A stretch of DNA of 64,000 nt from Geotrypetes seraphini (Eukaryota; Chordata; Amphibia; Gymnophiona; Dermophiidae), in assembly GCF_902459505.1 (NCBI RefSeq), contig NC_047094.1, positions 25,033,241 through 25,097,240 of the forward strand, in the 5' to 3' direction. A model generated the notes under the pieces. The model was not told the DNA's origin, searched no databases, and saw only the letters and a list, made by a program, of their open reading frames with translations. Shown here in pieces: positions 29,501 through 41,500 of the stretch. The position numbers and the translations under genes are program-made. Each line of letters begins with the position of its first letter. Positions within the stretch are counted from its first letter, which is position 1.

Positions 29501-32500
29501 GTTAGGTTGTACCTATTACAAGACATTGTTTGGCCTTATACCTGATTATATTATTGACCACTTTAAATTTACTATCAGAAAACATTTTGCTCTGCATTTT
29601 AGATTTACATTTCCTACTAAAGGTTACATATACAAAAGATTTTTCCATAGAATTTTATCTTTTCAAGCTGGATCATGGGATAAACCTTTTTCTGTTCTGA
29701 TAACAAACTCCAACTTGAAGTGCCAGTATGTAAACCGTTTTGAGTGTGGTTGTAAAAACTACAAAAAGGCGATATACAAGTTTCCTTTAGAAAAAATGCT
29801 AAAGACCTTCTTATTTGACAAATTGTAATACACTGTGCTTGTACAATCTCTTGATTGTTGTTAATTGCGTTGAACTGAGAGGTTACTGCGGTATATAAGT
29901 GAATTTATGTTATGTTATGAAACATTATGATTTGTCTCTTTAAAGTAGCTGTGTGGCTAGTGTTACCTCAAGGTCCCTGGATGTATTACTCAGCAAGGCA
30001 TTTATAAGTATCCACAATGGCAAATCCCCCAACTTCCTCGTGTCCAGTACGGAAAGAGGTCTAGAGGGTCTCCAACACCCACTAATTTCCACACAAGTTG
30101 TGTAGATCAGTGTTTTTCAACCTTTTTACACCCATGGACCGGTAGAAATAAAATAATTATTTTGTGGACTGGCATCGATCCGCAGACCAGCAACTGAAGA
30201 ACACTGAGCTAAGTCGTGGGTCAGACCCTGCCCTTCTCTACCCAATCTCCACCCCAGACCCTTCCCCCATAGTCCTAATTGTAACACTATTTTTTCCATT
30301 CATATATATACACACAATATAATCTTATTAACAACGCATCGATCGCACCGCGGACCGGCAGTTAAAGTCCAAGCCATAACCAATTTAGAACTCAACTCAA
30401 TCAACTATCCCATCCAATCCATCATAAAACTACTTGGAATGACTATAGACAGATGTTGTACCATGCAACCGCAAATAAATAAAACAATTCAGAAATCCTT
30501 CGCAATCATGAGAAATCTGAGACTAGTCCGGAAATTCTTTGAAAGAGCACAATTCCAGCTTATAGTACAATCCCTAATCCTGGGATTGTTGTACTACTGC
30601 AACATCCTCTTCCTTCCATGCCCTTCTACTATGACCAGGCAACTAAAACTATCCAAAATACAGCTCTGAGACTCATCTACTCATTAAGAAAACATGACCA
30701 TATCACAGAAGCTTACATCAACTCACATTGGCTACCAATCCAAGAAAGAATTCAATTTAAATTCTACTGCATGTTATTTAAAGCCCTAAACGGAGACAGC
30801 CCAACCTACCTGAACAACCTCCTCATCCAAGCATCCACAACCATACACAGAAAAACGCACCCCCCCCCCTCATTCATACCTCCTCCGATCAAAGAAGTAA
30901 AAAGAACAAAACTACACGACGGCCTCTTAGCCACTCAAGCCGCAAGACTGGACAACCAGATCTCCAACCTTCTGATGACCACCCCTGACTACAAGACTTT
31001 CAGAAAAGAAATAAAAACAATACTTTTCAAGAAATTCCTGAAGCAGCCCTAACTTCACGTTCTCTTAATAACTCTAAAACTGACAAATGAGCTACTCTTC
31101 TCTTCCCTAGTAATGTCAATTTTACTTCCATTGCTACCCCTTTTCAAATCTCTATAAGCCCCCTTACTCTTAACATCCCGAGAAATGTCAAAAGATCCAC
31201 ACTTTACCATCCTAGTAAATCAATCGTTCTCCCATTGTAACCCCCATTTATAAATCTTTTGTAAGCCGCCTTGAACTGCAAGGTAATGGCGGAATAAAAA
31301 TCCCTAATGTAATGTAACACAGTTTTGGGCCTGATACACATGCCGGCCCTGTGGACCGGCAGGAAATTTCTGTGGACCGGCACCGGTCCATGGACCGATG
31401 GTTAAGAACACTGGTGTAGATCAATGGGTGATGATATCCATTCTTGGCCCTTGTTTTCACCTCCTCCTTGATGTCTTACTTAACACTTACTGTTGTTTCA
31501 TAGTTAAATAAACCAATTCAAATCAAACATCACAACAGAAAGTATTTTCACTTATCTTTTAATGTGCAGAATCACTAGCCTGTTGTGATGTTGGGGGGAT
31601 GTGATGTGGGTTGATTTGCCATTGTGGATGTTTCCAACTTCTGTACTTTGCTAGTGGTTCACTCATAACTATCCCCCTGACCCTACAGCCTGAGCATCTC
31701 TTTGAAAACACTCGGGCCCCCTTTTATGAAGCCGCGTTAGGCTTTTTTATTGTCAGCCCCAGCGGTAATGGCTCCGATGCTCATAGGAATTCAATGAGCG
31801 CTGGAGCTTTTAGCGCCATGGCTGGCAATAAAAAAGCCTAATGCAATTTATAAAAAGGAGGGGGGGTGATTTGCTGTGGTTTGGTTTGCTGATGAACTGA
31901 GATCACCTATGTCTGCTTTTTAGGAGGTCATCAACTGTTTATTCTTCATGCATTAAGTTCAGGAAGCAATGCCTCCTTGAAGAATTAAATTTAGAGGCCA
32001 AGAAAGAGGTTAGGACAGGGGTGTCAAAGTCCCTCCTCGAGGGCCGCAGTCCAGTCTGGTTTTCAGGATTTCCCCAATGAATATGCATGAGATCTATTTG
32101 CATGCACTGCTTTCATTGTATGCTAATAGATCTCATGCATATTCATTGGGGAAATCCTGAAAACCTGACTGGATTGCAGCCCTCAAGGAGGGACTTTGAC
32201 ACCCCTGCTGTAACAAATTGAGAAGCTGCCTATTTTGTTTATTAAACTGGGCCTATACCCTTCAGCTTTCTGCTCAGATTTTGGTGCAATTAGGTGGCAC
32301 TGCTGTCAGTAAAAATTATACTGATTCTGATGACGATTGAGGTTGGTATTAATGTTGTCTGCTTTTCTTTCTCCAGCTTTTTAATGGAACATTTGTAAAG
32401 ACAATGGAGAATGGAGGTGTAGCAGTTCTGAAAGAGAGGCTGGAGAAATTCTTCCACCGGGTAAGAAACTTTCATTTCTCCTATTACTGACCGCATTTTC

Positions 32501-35500
32501 TTTATGCTCACTGGGTGTGTTTAGCATTTACCAATGTCTCTTCTTGCTTCTTGATAGAGAACATCAGTTACTTTCACTCATTGTGTTTAGATGCATTTCA
32601 CACTCAGACCATCTTGTCTGCTGTTGAAGCGAGGTCTGTCCTTCTTGTCTATTGATCTGTCCCTAGGTTTGCATATTTTTGGTACATATGAGCAGTCAGG
32701 GCCAGGCATCAGGGAAATGCATGGTACAGCTTCATGTCCCAGGAGAGTCCCCATCCCATTCCAGAGAGGAGGAAAAAGAAAGGGAGGGGCTGATTTGCAC
32801 TCAATACACAACCCCCTATCATGCACTAAGAAGGGTAGATGGTTGACCATCGACAAAAATTGAACCCAGAAAAAACTACATTTTTCCTGGCTATTCAGTC
32901 AGCTTCTATTACCGATACTAAATTCTTGGTCCGTTATCTTTTTGTCCATTTGATTAGGATTTTAGGTGTGCTCTTTGACAAGGGGCTTACAATGCAGTCT
33001 CAGGTGGATATAAGAACATAAGAATTGCCGCTGTTGGGTCAGAACAGTGGTCCATTGTGCCCAGCAGTCTGCTCACGTGGCGGCCCTTGGTCAAAGACCC
33101 TCGTCCTAACTGAGACTAGCCCTACCTGCGTACGTTCTGGTTCAGCAGGAACTTGTCCAACTTTGTCTTGAATCCCTGGAGGGTGTTTCCCTCTATGACA
33201 GACTCCAGAAGAGCGTTCCAGTTTCCACCACTCTCTGGGTGAAGAAGAACTTCCTTATGTTCGTACAGAATTGATCCCCTTTCAACTTTAGAGAGTGCCC
33301 TCTTGTTCTCCCTACCTCGGAGAGGGTGAACAACCTGCCCTTATCTACTAAGTCTATTCCCTTCAGTACCTTGAATGTTTCGATCATGTCCCTTCTCAAT
33401 CTCCTGTGTTCGAGGGAGAAGAGGCCCAGTTTCTCTAATATTTCACTGTACGGCAACTCCTCCAACCCCTTAACCATCTTAGTCGCTCTTCTCTGGACCC
33501 ATTCGAGTAGTACCATGTCCTTCTTCATGTAAGGTGACCAGTGCTGGACGCAGTACTCCAGGTGAGGGCGCACCATGGCCTGGTACAGCAGCATGATAAC
33601 CTTCTGGTAGTGAGGAATGCCTTTTTTGTAATGAGAATGCTTCCAGTTGTTCGGGGCTATTTTCCATCATTTCAGTTTAGAGTATTGGTACAAATGTTAG
33701 ATCTAAAGGCGAAAAAACAGTGTGATAAGGCAGTGGCTGCTGCCAGAAGGATGCTGGGCTGTATAAAGAGAGGTGTAGCCAGTAGAAGGAAGAAGGTGTT
33801 GATACACCTGTACAGATCATTGGTAAGGCCCCACTTGGAGCATTGTGTTCAGTTTTGGAGACCGTATCTGGCGAAGGTCGTAAGAAGACTTGAAGCGGTC
33901 CAGAGGAGGGCAATGAAAATGATAGGAGGCTTGCGCCAGAAGACGTATGAGGAGAGACTGGAAGCCCTGAATATGTATACCCTAGAGGAAAGGAGGGACA
34001 GGGGAGATATGATTCAGATGTTCAAATACTTGAAGGATATTAACGTAGAACAAAATCTTTTCCAGAGAAAGGAAAATGGTAAAACCAGAGGACATAATTT
34101 GAGGTTGAGGGGTGGTAGATTCAAAGGCAATGTTAGGAAATTCTACTTTACAGAGAGGGTGGTGGATGCCTGGAATGCGCTCCCTAGAGAGGTGGTGGAG
34201 AGTAAAACTGTGACTGAGATCAAAGAAGCGTGGGATGAACACAGAGGATCTAGAATAATAATAATAATAACAATTTATATACCGCGATACCGTTAAGTTC
34301 TATACGGTTTACAATAGATTAAGCGAGGTACAAATTGATTGAATTTAAGAGGGGTGGAAGAGGAGAGTTAATAGGACCGGAAATGCGTTGTTGAAGAGAA
34401 AGAGATTAATAGGACAGAGGAATCACTATGGAGGAGAAAGAAGATGAGTGGGTCAGTTGTCTAGATACTTCAGGAACAGTTGAGTTTTTAGACGTTTTCT
34501 GAATTCCTCTTAAGTAGTGGGCAAAAGCAGTTAGAAACATAGAAATAGATGGCAGATAAGGGCCATGGCCCATCAAGTCTGCCCACTCTAATGACCCTCC
34601 CTATTTATCTTTGCGGATAGATCCCACATGTCTATCCCATCTCGCCTTAAAATCTGGCACGCTGCTGGCCTCAATAACCTGGAGTGGAAGACTATTCCAG
34701 TGATCAACTACCCTTTCAGTGAAGAAGAACTTCCTAGTGTCACCGTGCAGTTTCCCACCCCTGATTTTCCACGGATGCCCCCTTGTTGTCGCGGGACCCT
34801 TGAAAAAGAAGATATCTTCCTCCACCTCGATGCGGCCCGTGAGATACTTGAATGTCTCGATCATATCTCCCCTCTCTCTACGTTCCTCGAGTGAGTAGAG
34901 CTGCAACTTCCCTAACCGCTCCTCGTATGGGAGCTCCTTGAGTCCCGAGACCATCCTGGTGGCAATTCTCTGGACCGATTCCAGTCTCAGCACATCCTTG
35001 CGGTAATGCGGCCTCCAGAATTGCACACAGTACTCCAGGTGCGGTCTCACCATGGATCTATACAGTGGCATAATGACTTCCGGTTTACGGCTGACGAAAC
35101 TCCTGCGTATGCAACCTATGATTTGCCTTGCTTTGGATGAAGCTTGCTCCACTTGGTTTGCAGATTTCATGTCTTCCCTGACAATCACCCCTAAGTCTCT
35201 TTCCGCTTCAGTTCTTGTCAGGATCTCGCCATTTAGGGTGTAAACCTTGCATGGGTTTCGGCTCCCCAGGTGCATGACTTTGCATTTTTTGGCATTGAAA
35301 CTGAGTTGCCAGGACCTAGACCAGCGCTCCAGTAGAAGTAGGTCATGCATCATATCGTCTGCCATTGAATTTTTGTCTGTTGTCTTTACCCCACAATGCT
35401 GCTTGATGTGAAAGAAGGTGTTCATGGTGTTTTTTCAGTTTACAACCTCTACCTGGGGGGGAAACGAAGTAGGAATGACAGCTTCTGTTGGCAGATAAGG

Positions 35501-38500
35501 AGAATCGGAAAATAATAGTAAATATTGAACTAAGGCCAGTACTGGGCAGACTTACACGGTCTGTGTGTCTGTATATGGCCGTTTGGGAGAGAATGGGCTG
35601 GAGAGGGCTTCGATGGCTGGGAGGGTGTAGATGGGCTGGAGTAGGTTTTAACGGAGATTTCGGCAGTAGGAACCCAAGCACAGTACCGGGTAGAGCTTTG
35701 GATTCTTGCCCAGAAATATCTAAGAAGAAAAAATTTTAAAAAAATTTTAAATTGAATCAGGTTGGGCAGACTGGATGGACCATTCGGGTCTTTATCTGCC
35801 GTCATCTACTATGTTACTATGTTTGTTTTTTTTTACTAAGGTGTGCTAGTGTTTTTAATATGCGCTGAATTGCCATACACGCTAACCCCGTGCTACGCGG
35901 CTAAACCTAATGCCGGCTCAATGCTGGCATTAGCATCTAGCGTGTGGAAGCGCGCGCTAAAACCACTAGCACGGCTTAGTAAAAGGAGCCCTTAGTTTTA
36001 TGTGGCCTGGACTACTGTAGTTTAATATACCTAGGTTGCTCACAGCAGCTGATGATTTTTTTTCTTTAAAAAATGTGATCAACTAACTGATTTATTAATC
36101 TCAAGTTGCCAATTTATTTAATTAAAAATTTACATATTAACTATACGGTTTACAGAGCTTACCTTCATAAAAAAACAGTGCTTGTAAAAAAGAAAAAAAA
36201 CTTTAACACAGGAAAGCGCTAACATACAATTGAGTTTTCAGCATTTTCTTAAAATTCATCCTCCCTTCACAATATTGCAAAATTCCGGGCATAGCATTCC
36301 AGAGTTTAGCACCTGCCAGAGACAGCATCGCTGCACCAATCCTAACGTGTGAGATCGACATCTTACCCTCTAAACTCGGTTTCGTACTATTTTCTGATCT
36401 CAAACACCTAGGGGCTCCTTTTACTAAGCTGCCATAGCGGTTTTGGCACGCGCTGAGTGGCCCCGCGCGCTAGACGCTAACGCCAACATTGAGCTGGCGT
36501 TAGTTCTAGCCGCGTAGCGTGGGTTTAGCACGCGGGGTAATTCAGCTTAGTAAAAGGAGCCCCTAGGCTGGTAAATTAAAAAAAAAAAATCCTTGCAATA
36601 CAGCCGGGGAGTCTACTTTTTAAGATATTGAATGGGATAGGCCCTTCCTAGAACGTGGCGAGATTTTGAGTATGCAGTTCATTTTCGTAGCACCCGAAGT
36701 AGCAATCCTTTTGCTCTCCCTACAGTTCGAGGTCAATCGAGACAAAGTTATGTTAGGAAACTACAGTACTTGCTTTTCAGGCATTCCGGTTTTGAAACGG
36801 ACTGGCCTGTCATTTCTCAGCTTCTGGTGTTTATTTAGCTTTTAGAAGACAACTGAAAATGTACCTATTTAATAACTATATTATGCATGCCTAGTAATGA
36901 ATTTCAGGCTGTATTAGTAGTACAGTACTCCCCCGATATTTGCGGGGGTTCCGTTTCAGGAACCCCCGCGAATCTTGAAAAACCGCGAATATGGTTTTCA
37001 AGTTTCAAGTTTATTCAATCTTTTGATGGATCGCCTATAACAATTTCTAAGCGATGTACATAATATAATAAAAAGAAATAAGAAACTTAACATAATAGTT
37101 ATATTAACATAACATAAAAACATTTAAAACTTACTTGAGGGGAAAGGGAAAAAATAAAAGTTACAATTTCGGGTTTCGTAAGAATAAGGGGAAAGAATAA
37201 AAAGGTAGGGTAAAAGAGGTAGTACAAGGTGGCTCAAGCACACTTCATAAGCAATAAAACCAAAACATAAGAAATTTAAAAGAACTGTTAAAAATCAAAG
37301 GCATCTTTAAATAAATATGTTTTTAAAAGTTTTTTAAATGTTGTAATATTTTTTTCTATTCTAATAAATTGAGGGAGTTTATTCCACCTTTGTGGACCGG
37401 CGACAGTAAATATATCTGCTCTTCTAGTGCCTATGATTTTTAGAGATGGGGGAGACTGAAGAGGGCGGCGGGAGAGCAGCCAGAGCGCCGCGAGTGCAGG
37501 AAATCACTCGCGGTATGCTCCGACCGCCTCTTCCTGCTCTAAGTCGGGCCTTATCCAATCAGGAGCTGCGTGTTAAAGGATAAGGCCCAACTTCATGCAG
37601 GAAGAGACGGTTGGAGCATACTGCGAGTGGTTTCCTGCACTTGCGGAGCTCCGGCTGCTCTCTCCCGCCTCTCCCGCTGCCCTCTCCTTGTCGGCGGTTC
37701 GCAGTCATAAAATACCACGAATGACCAGGACTTTTTTTTATTGTAAACTGTGCAGAACTTAATGGTTGTTGGGGATATAAAAGTCAATAAAATAAGATTG
37801 GTCCCTGTAGCCCTGAAGCAGCAGTTCATTGAAACACTGGCCATTGTTGGCAGAAGTTAGGTTTCTAATGAATTTTTCACTGTCATTTTTGCATTGTGCA
37901 GAGTCGAGTCTGAATTGGTAGAAGATGAATAGTGCAGCAGGGTTTTGCAGTGATTGCAGGGGGAGAGGCGGCACTGCGGGAGACCAGTTAGAAGTAGATT
38001 GCAATAATCTAAGCATGTAGTTACAAGAGTGCGGACAAGGGTCCGGGTAGTGTGCTCAGAGAAGAAGGGACAAATTTAGGTGATGTTGTAGAGATAGAAG
38101 TGGACAGGCCTTAGCAGTTTGTTGGCTGTGCATAGAAAGTGAGAGGTCGGAATCGAAGAAGACTACGAAGTTGCGAGCAGAAAAGATTGGAACGATGACA
38201 GTATTATTTAAAGAGATGGAGAACGGAGGGAGAGGAGCAGAGGGTTTAAGATAGAGAGTTGCATGGGGACAGAAATCCCACCCATCCCCGCCCGTCCCCG
38301 CCAAGATCCTCTCTGTCCCCACCCATCCCCGCAAGGAATTACCTCCATCCCCGCCCGTCCCCATAAAAAGCAGCAATTACTTCTGACATGATCATCAATT
38401 CCAGTTTCTTTTGTGTTTGCGCTAATGTTTTCCTTGTGGAATCTCTTTGGTGGAACCCTTTTTTTGTTTTCTGTTCAGGTAATTAACTTATAAACCCCCC

Positions 38501-41500
38501 TCTTTTACTAAGGCTGATGTGTCCATTATATTATATGGACGAACCCTGCTTCCTAAGCCTTCCATCCCTGTGGGACTCCCGTGGGCCAGAGGGAGGTCCC
38601 CGTGGGAGTCCCGTGGGTTAGGGGGGGGATTCCTGCGGGAACCCCGCGGGACCTGCGGGATTCCCGCAATCCCTGTTCCCGTGCAGACCTCTAGTTTAGG
38701 AGGAAAGAGGAGCAGCTCATTATATTCAGGTGTACCTCATGCCTATTCATTGTGATAATCCTGAAACCCCACTGGCTAGGTGTGCCTCCAGGAGAGGATT
38801 GAGAGCACGGATATAGTATTTAGGGAAGGAAAGAACCATTCTTTTTAAGTTTCAAGTTTATTAAAAATTTGATCTACCGCATAATCAGGCTTCGAGGCGG
38901 TTTACATAGATAAAAAGGTGAAACATAAATGTACACATAATCAGTAGGACAGACCACAGGTAGTAATGGAACACATAAGAAAACACAGACTAAAACTGAA
39001 ACGAAAAGGAAGAACTACATTATTTAAAGAGAAAAGAGGAAGTAGGGAAGAACAGAGGGGAGGGAAAACATAGCAACCAGCAAAAATGTATGTAAAACAT
39101 CCTTAAAAGGCATCTTTGAACAAGAATGTTTTTAAGTTGGTCTTAAAGATGTTTAGTGACGTATCCTCTCTTAGGTGGCTAGGTGCTGAGTTCTCTCTGA
39201 GCACAGGGCGTATGTTTTTTGAGGGGGGGGGGCTTTTTCTTTTTGGATCGTCTTCAAATAATTGTAACATTTTGATCCAACAGTATTTGCAGACTCTCCA
39301 TTTACAGTCATGTGACCTGTTGGACATTTTTGGAGGTATCAGCTTCTTCCCACTAGATAAAATGACATATCTGAAGATCCAATCATTTATTAACAGAATG
39401 GAGGAAAGCCTGAGCATTGTGAAATACACCACCTTTCTCTACAATGATCAGCTCATCTGGTAGGTACCTGAGCCGCAATAAAAATCAAAATACCTTTGGT
39501 TCCTATACAGCCAGCAAAATCCAATAAATCAAAAATCAACCAGAAAAGTGTTACTTAGTCTGATGCATATTAAGGTCACTTAAAGATTTACTATTTCAAG
39601 ATACCAACTACATAAGAACATAAAAATAGCCTTACTGGGTCAGACCAGTGGTCCATCAAACCCAGTAGCCCGTTCTCAGGTGGCCAATCCAGGTCACTAG
39701 TACCTGGCCAAAACCCAAGAAGTAGCAACTTTCCATTATCTCAGAGTAAGCAAGATTCCGGGACCCCGAATAGCAGCAACATTCCATACAGAATCCCCAA
39801 AGAGTAGCAAGATTCTAGAATCCCAGGGAGTAGCAACATTCCATTATCTCAGAGTAAGCAAGATTCCGGAATCCTGAATAGTAGCAACATTCCATACAGA
39901 ATCCCCAAAGAGTAGCAAGATTCTAGAATCCCAGGGAGTAGCAACATTCCATTATCTCAGAGTAAGCAAGATTCCGGAATCCTGAATAGTAGCAAGATTC
40001 TAGAATCCCAGAGAGTAGCAACATTCCATTATCTCAGAGTAAGCAAGATTCCGGGACCCCGAATAGCAGCAACATTCCATACAGAATCCCCAAAGAGTAG
40101 CAAGATTCTAGAATCCCAGGGAGTAGCAACATTCCATTATCTCAGAGTAAGCAAGATTCCGGAACCCCAAATAGTAGCAAGATTCTAGAATCCCAGAGAG
40201 TAGCAACATTCCATTATCTCAGAGTAAGCAAGATTCCGGGACCCCGAATAGCAGCAACATTCCATACAGAATCCCCAAAGAGTAGCAAGATTCTAGAATC
40301 CCAGGGAGTAGCAAAATTCCATTATCTCAGAGTAAGCAAGATTCCGGGACCCTGAATAGCAGCAACATTCCATACAGAATCCCCAAAGAGTAGCAAGATT
40401 CTAGAAACCCAGGGAGTAGCAACATTTCATTATCTCAGAGTAAGCAAGATTCCGGAACCCCAAATAGCAGCAACATTCCATACAGAATCCCCAAAGAGTA
40501 GCAAGATTCTAGAATCCCAGAGAGTAGCAACATTCCATTATCTCAGAGTAAGCAAGATTCCGGGACCCCGAATAGCAGCAACATTCCATACAGAATCCCC
40601 AAAGAGTAGCAAGATTCTAGAATCCCAGGGAGTAGCAACATTCCATTATCTCAGAGTAAGCAAGATTCCGGGACCCCAAATAGCAGCAACATTCCATACA
40701 GAATCCCCAAAGAGTAGCAAGATTCTAGAATCCCAGGGAGTAGCAACATTCCATTATCTCAGAGTAAGCAAGATTCCGGAACCCCAAATAGTAGCAAGAT
40801 TCTAGAATCCCAGAGAGTAGCAACATTCCATGCTACCGATCCAGGGCACAGTCAAATAGACAAAAATAGGGGCAAAATTCTCTCAAATAAATGAGAGTAG
40901 AGTGATCAAATAGCGATAGCAAACATTGAACAAGAACACTCTGTTATATATAATCGAATTTGAACAGCGCTTATACAACTGATAGTGAATCAAAAAGTGC
41001 TCAGAGATATGGAGGTGATAACAGGGCGAACCCAGCACTACCACCTCACCGCCCACCGAGCACTTTTTGATTCACTATCAGTTGTATAAGCGCTGTTCAA
41101 ATTTGATTATATGTAATAGAATGTTCTTGTTCAATGTTTGTTACCGATCCAGGGCAAGCAGTGGCTTCACCCCTGTCTTTGTCAATAACAGACTGTGGAC
41201 TTTTCCTCCAGGAACTTGTCCAATTTTACACCTAATGCCACCTCAAGGAAGCCTTATAATATTTCCCTCCCTCCCCCAACAGATTTCTGTTCGTATCATA
41301 TTTCTATTTTGAAAATATTAAAACTGCACCTTCATACCTGGGCCCATGCTGCTGTTTCTGATGAGAACTATATCGCCATCCTTAATATTTATTTATTAAA
41401 TTTTGTATGCCGTTCTCCCAGGGGAGCTCAGAACAGTTTACATGAACGAATGTCGGTGGAATGACGTCATTGGTTGTGCAGTGGCTCATTCCGTTCCTCA

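Larger units (their letters stand above)
32815..36890 (+). repeat. L2-type LINE broken into four pieces by nested insertions
   Basis: Pieces follow ORF2 order: 32815-33012 (LNPEKTTFFLA, ILGVLFDKGLTMQSQVD), about 33618-33690 (VVRGYFPSFQFRVLVQML), about 35997-36085 (LCGLDYCSLIYLGC) and 36585-36890 (LLFKILNGIG, FRRQLKMYLFNNY). Between them sit two CR1-like fragments in opposite orientations, a third CR1-like copy, a SINE-like tail, LINE tails and two MITEs. It has multiple stops. Confidence 0.7.
39612..41245 (-). repeat. CR1-like LINE 3' end, antisense, expanded by a tandem array
   Basis: The 3' tip AACATAAAAATAGCCTTACT with GGTCAGACCAGTGGTCCATC (39616-39660) and the body GACTGTGGACTTTTCCTCCA (about 41190) belong to one retroelement tail also seen at 48065-48368 on +. 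The middle is amplified into an array (39720-40832) and a foldback has inserted at 40849-41141. Confidence 0.8.

Noticed and set aside
39720-40832. CRISPR-like look of regular repeats
   Set aside because: Vertebrate context. The 'spacers' are themselves repeated and derive from a LINE tail, so this is a tandem array.
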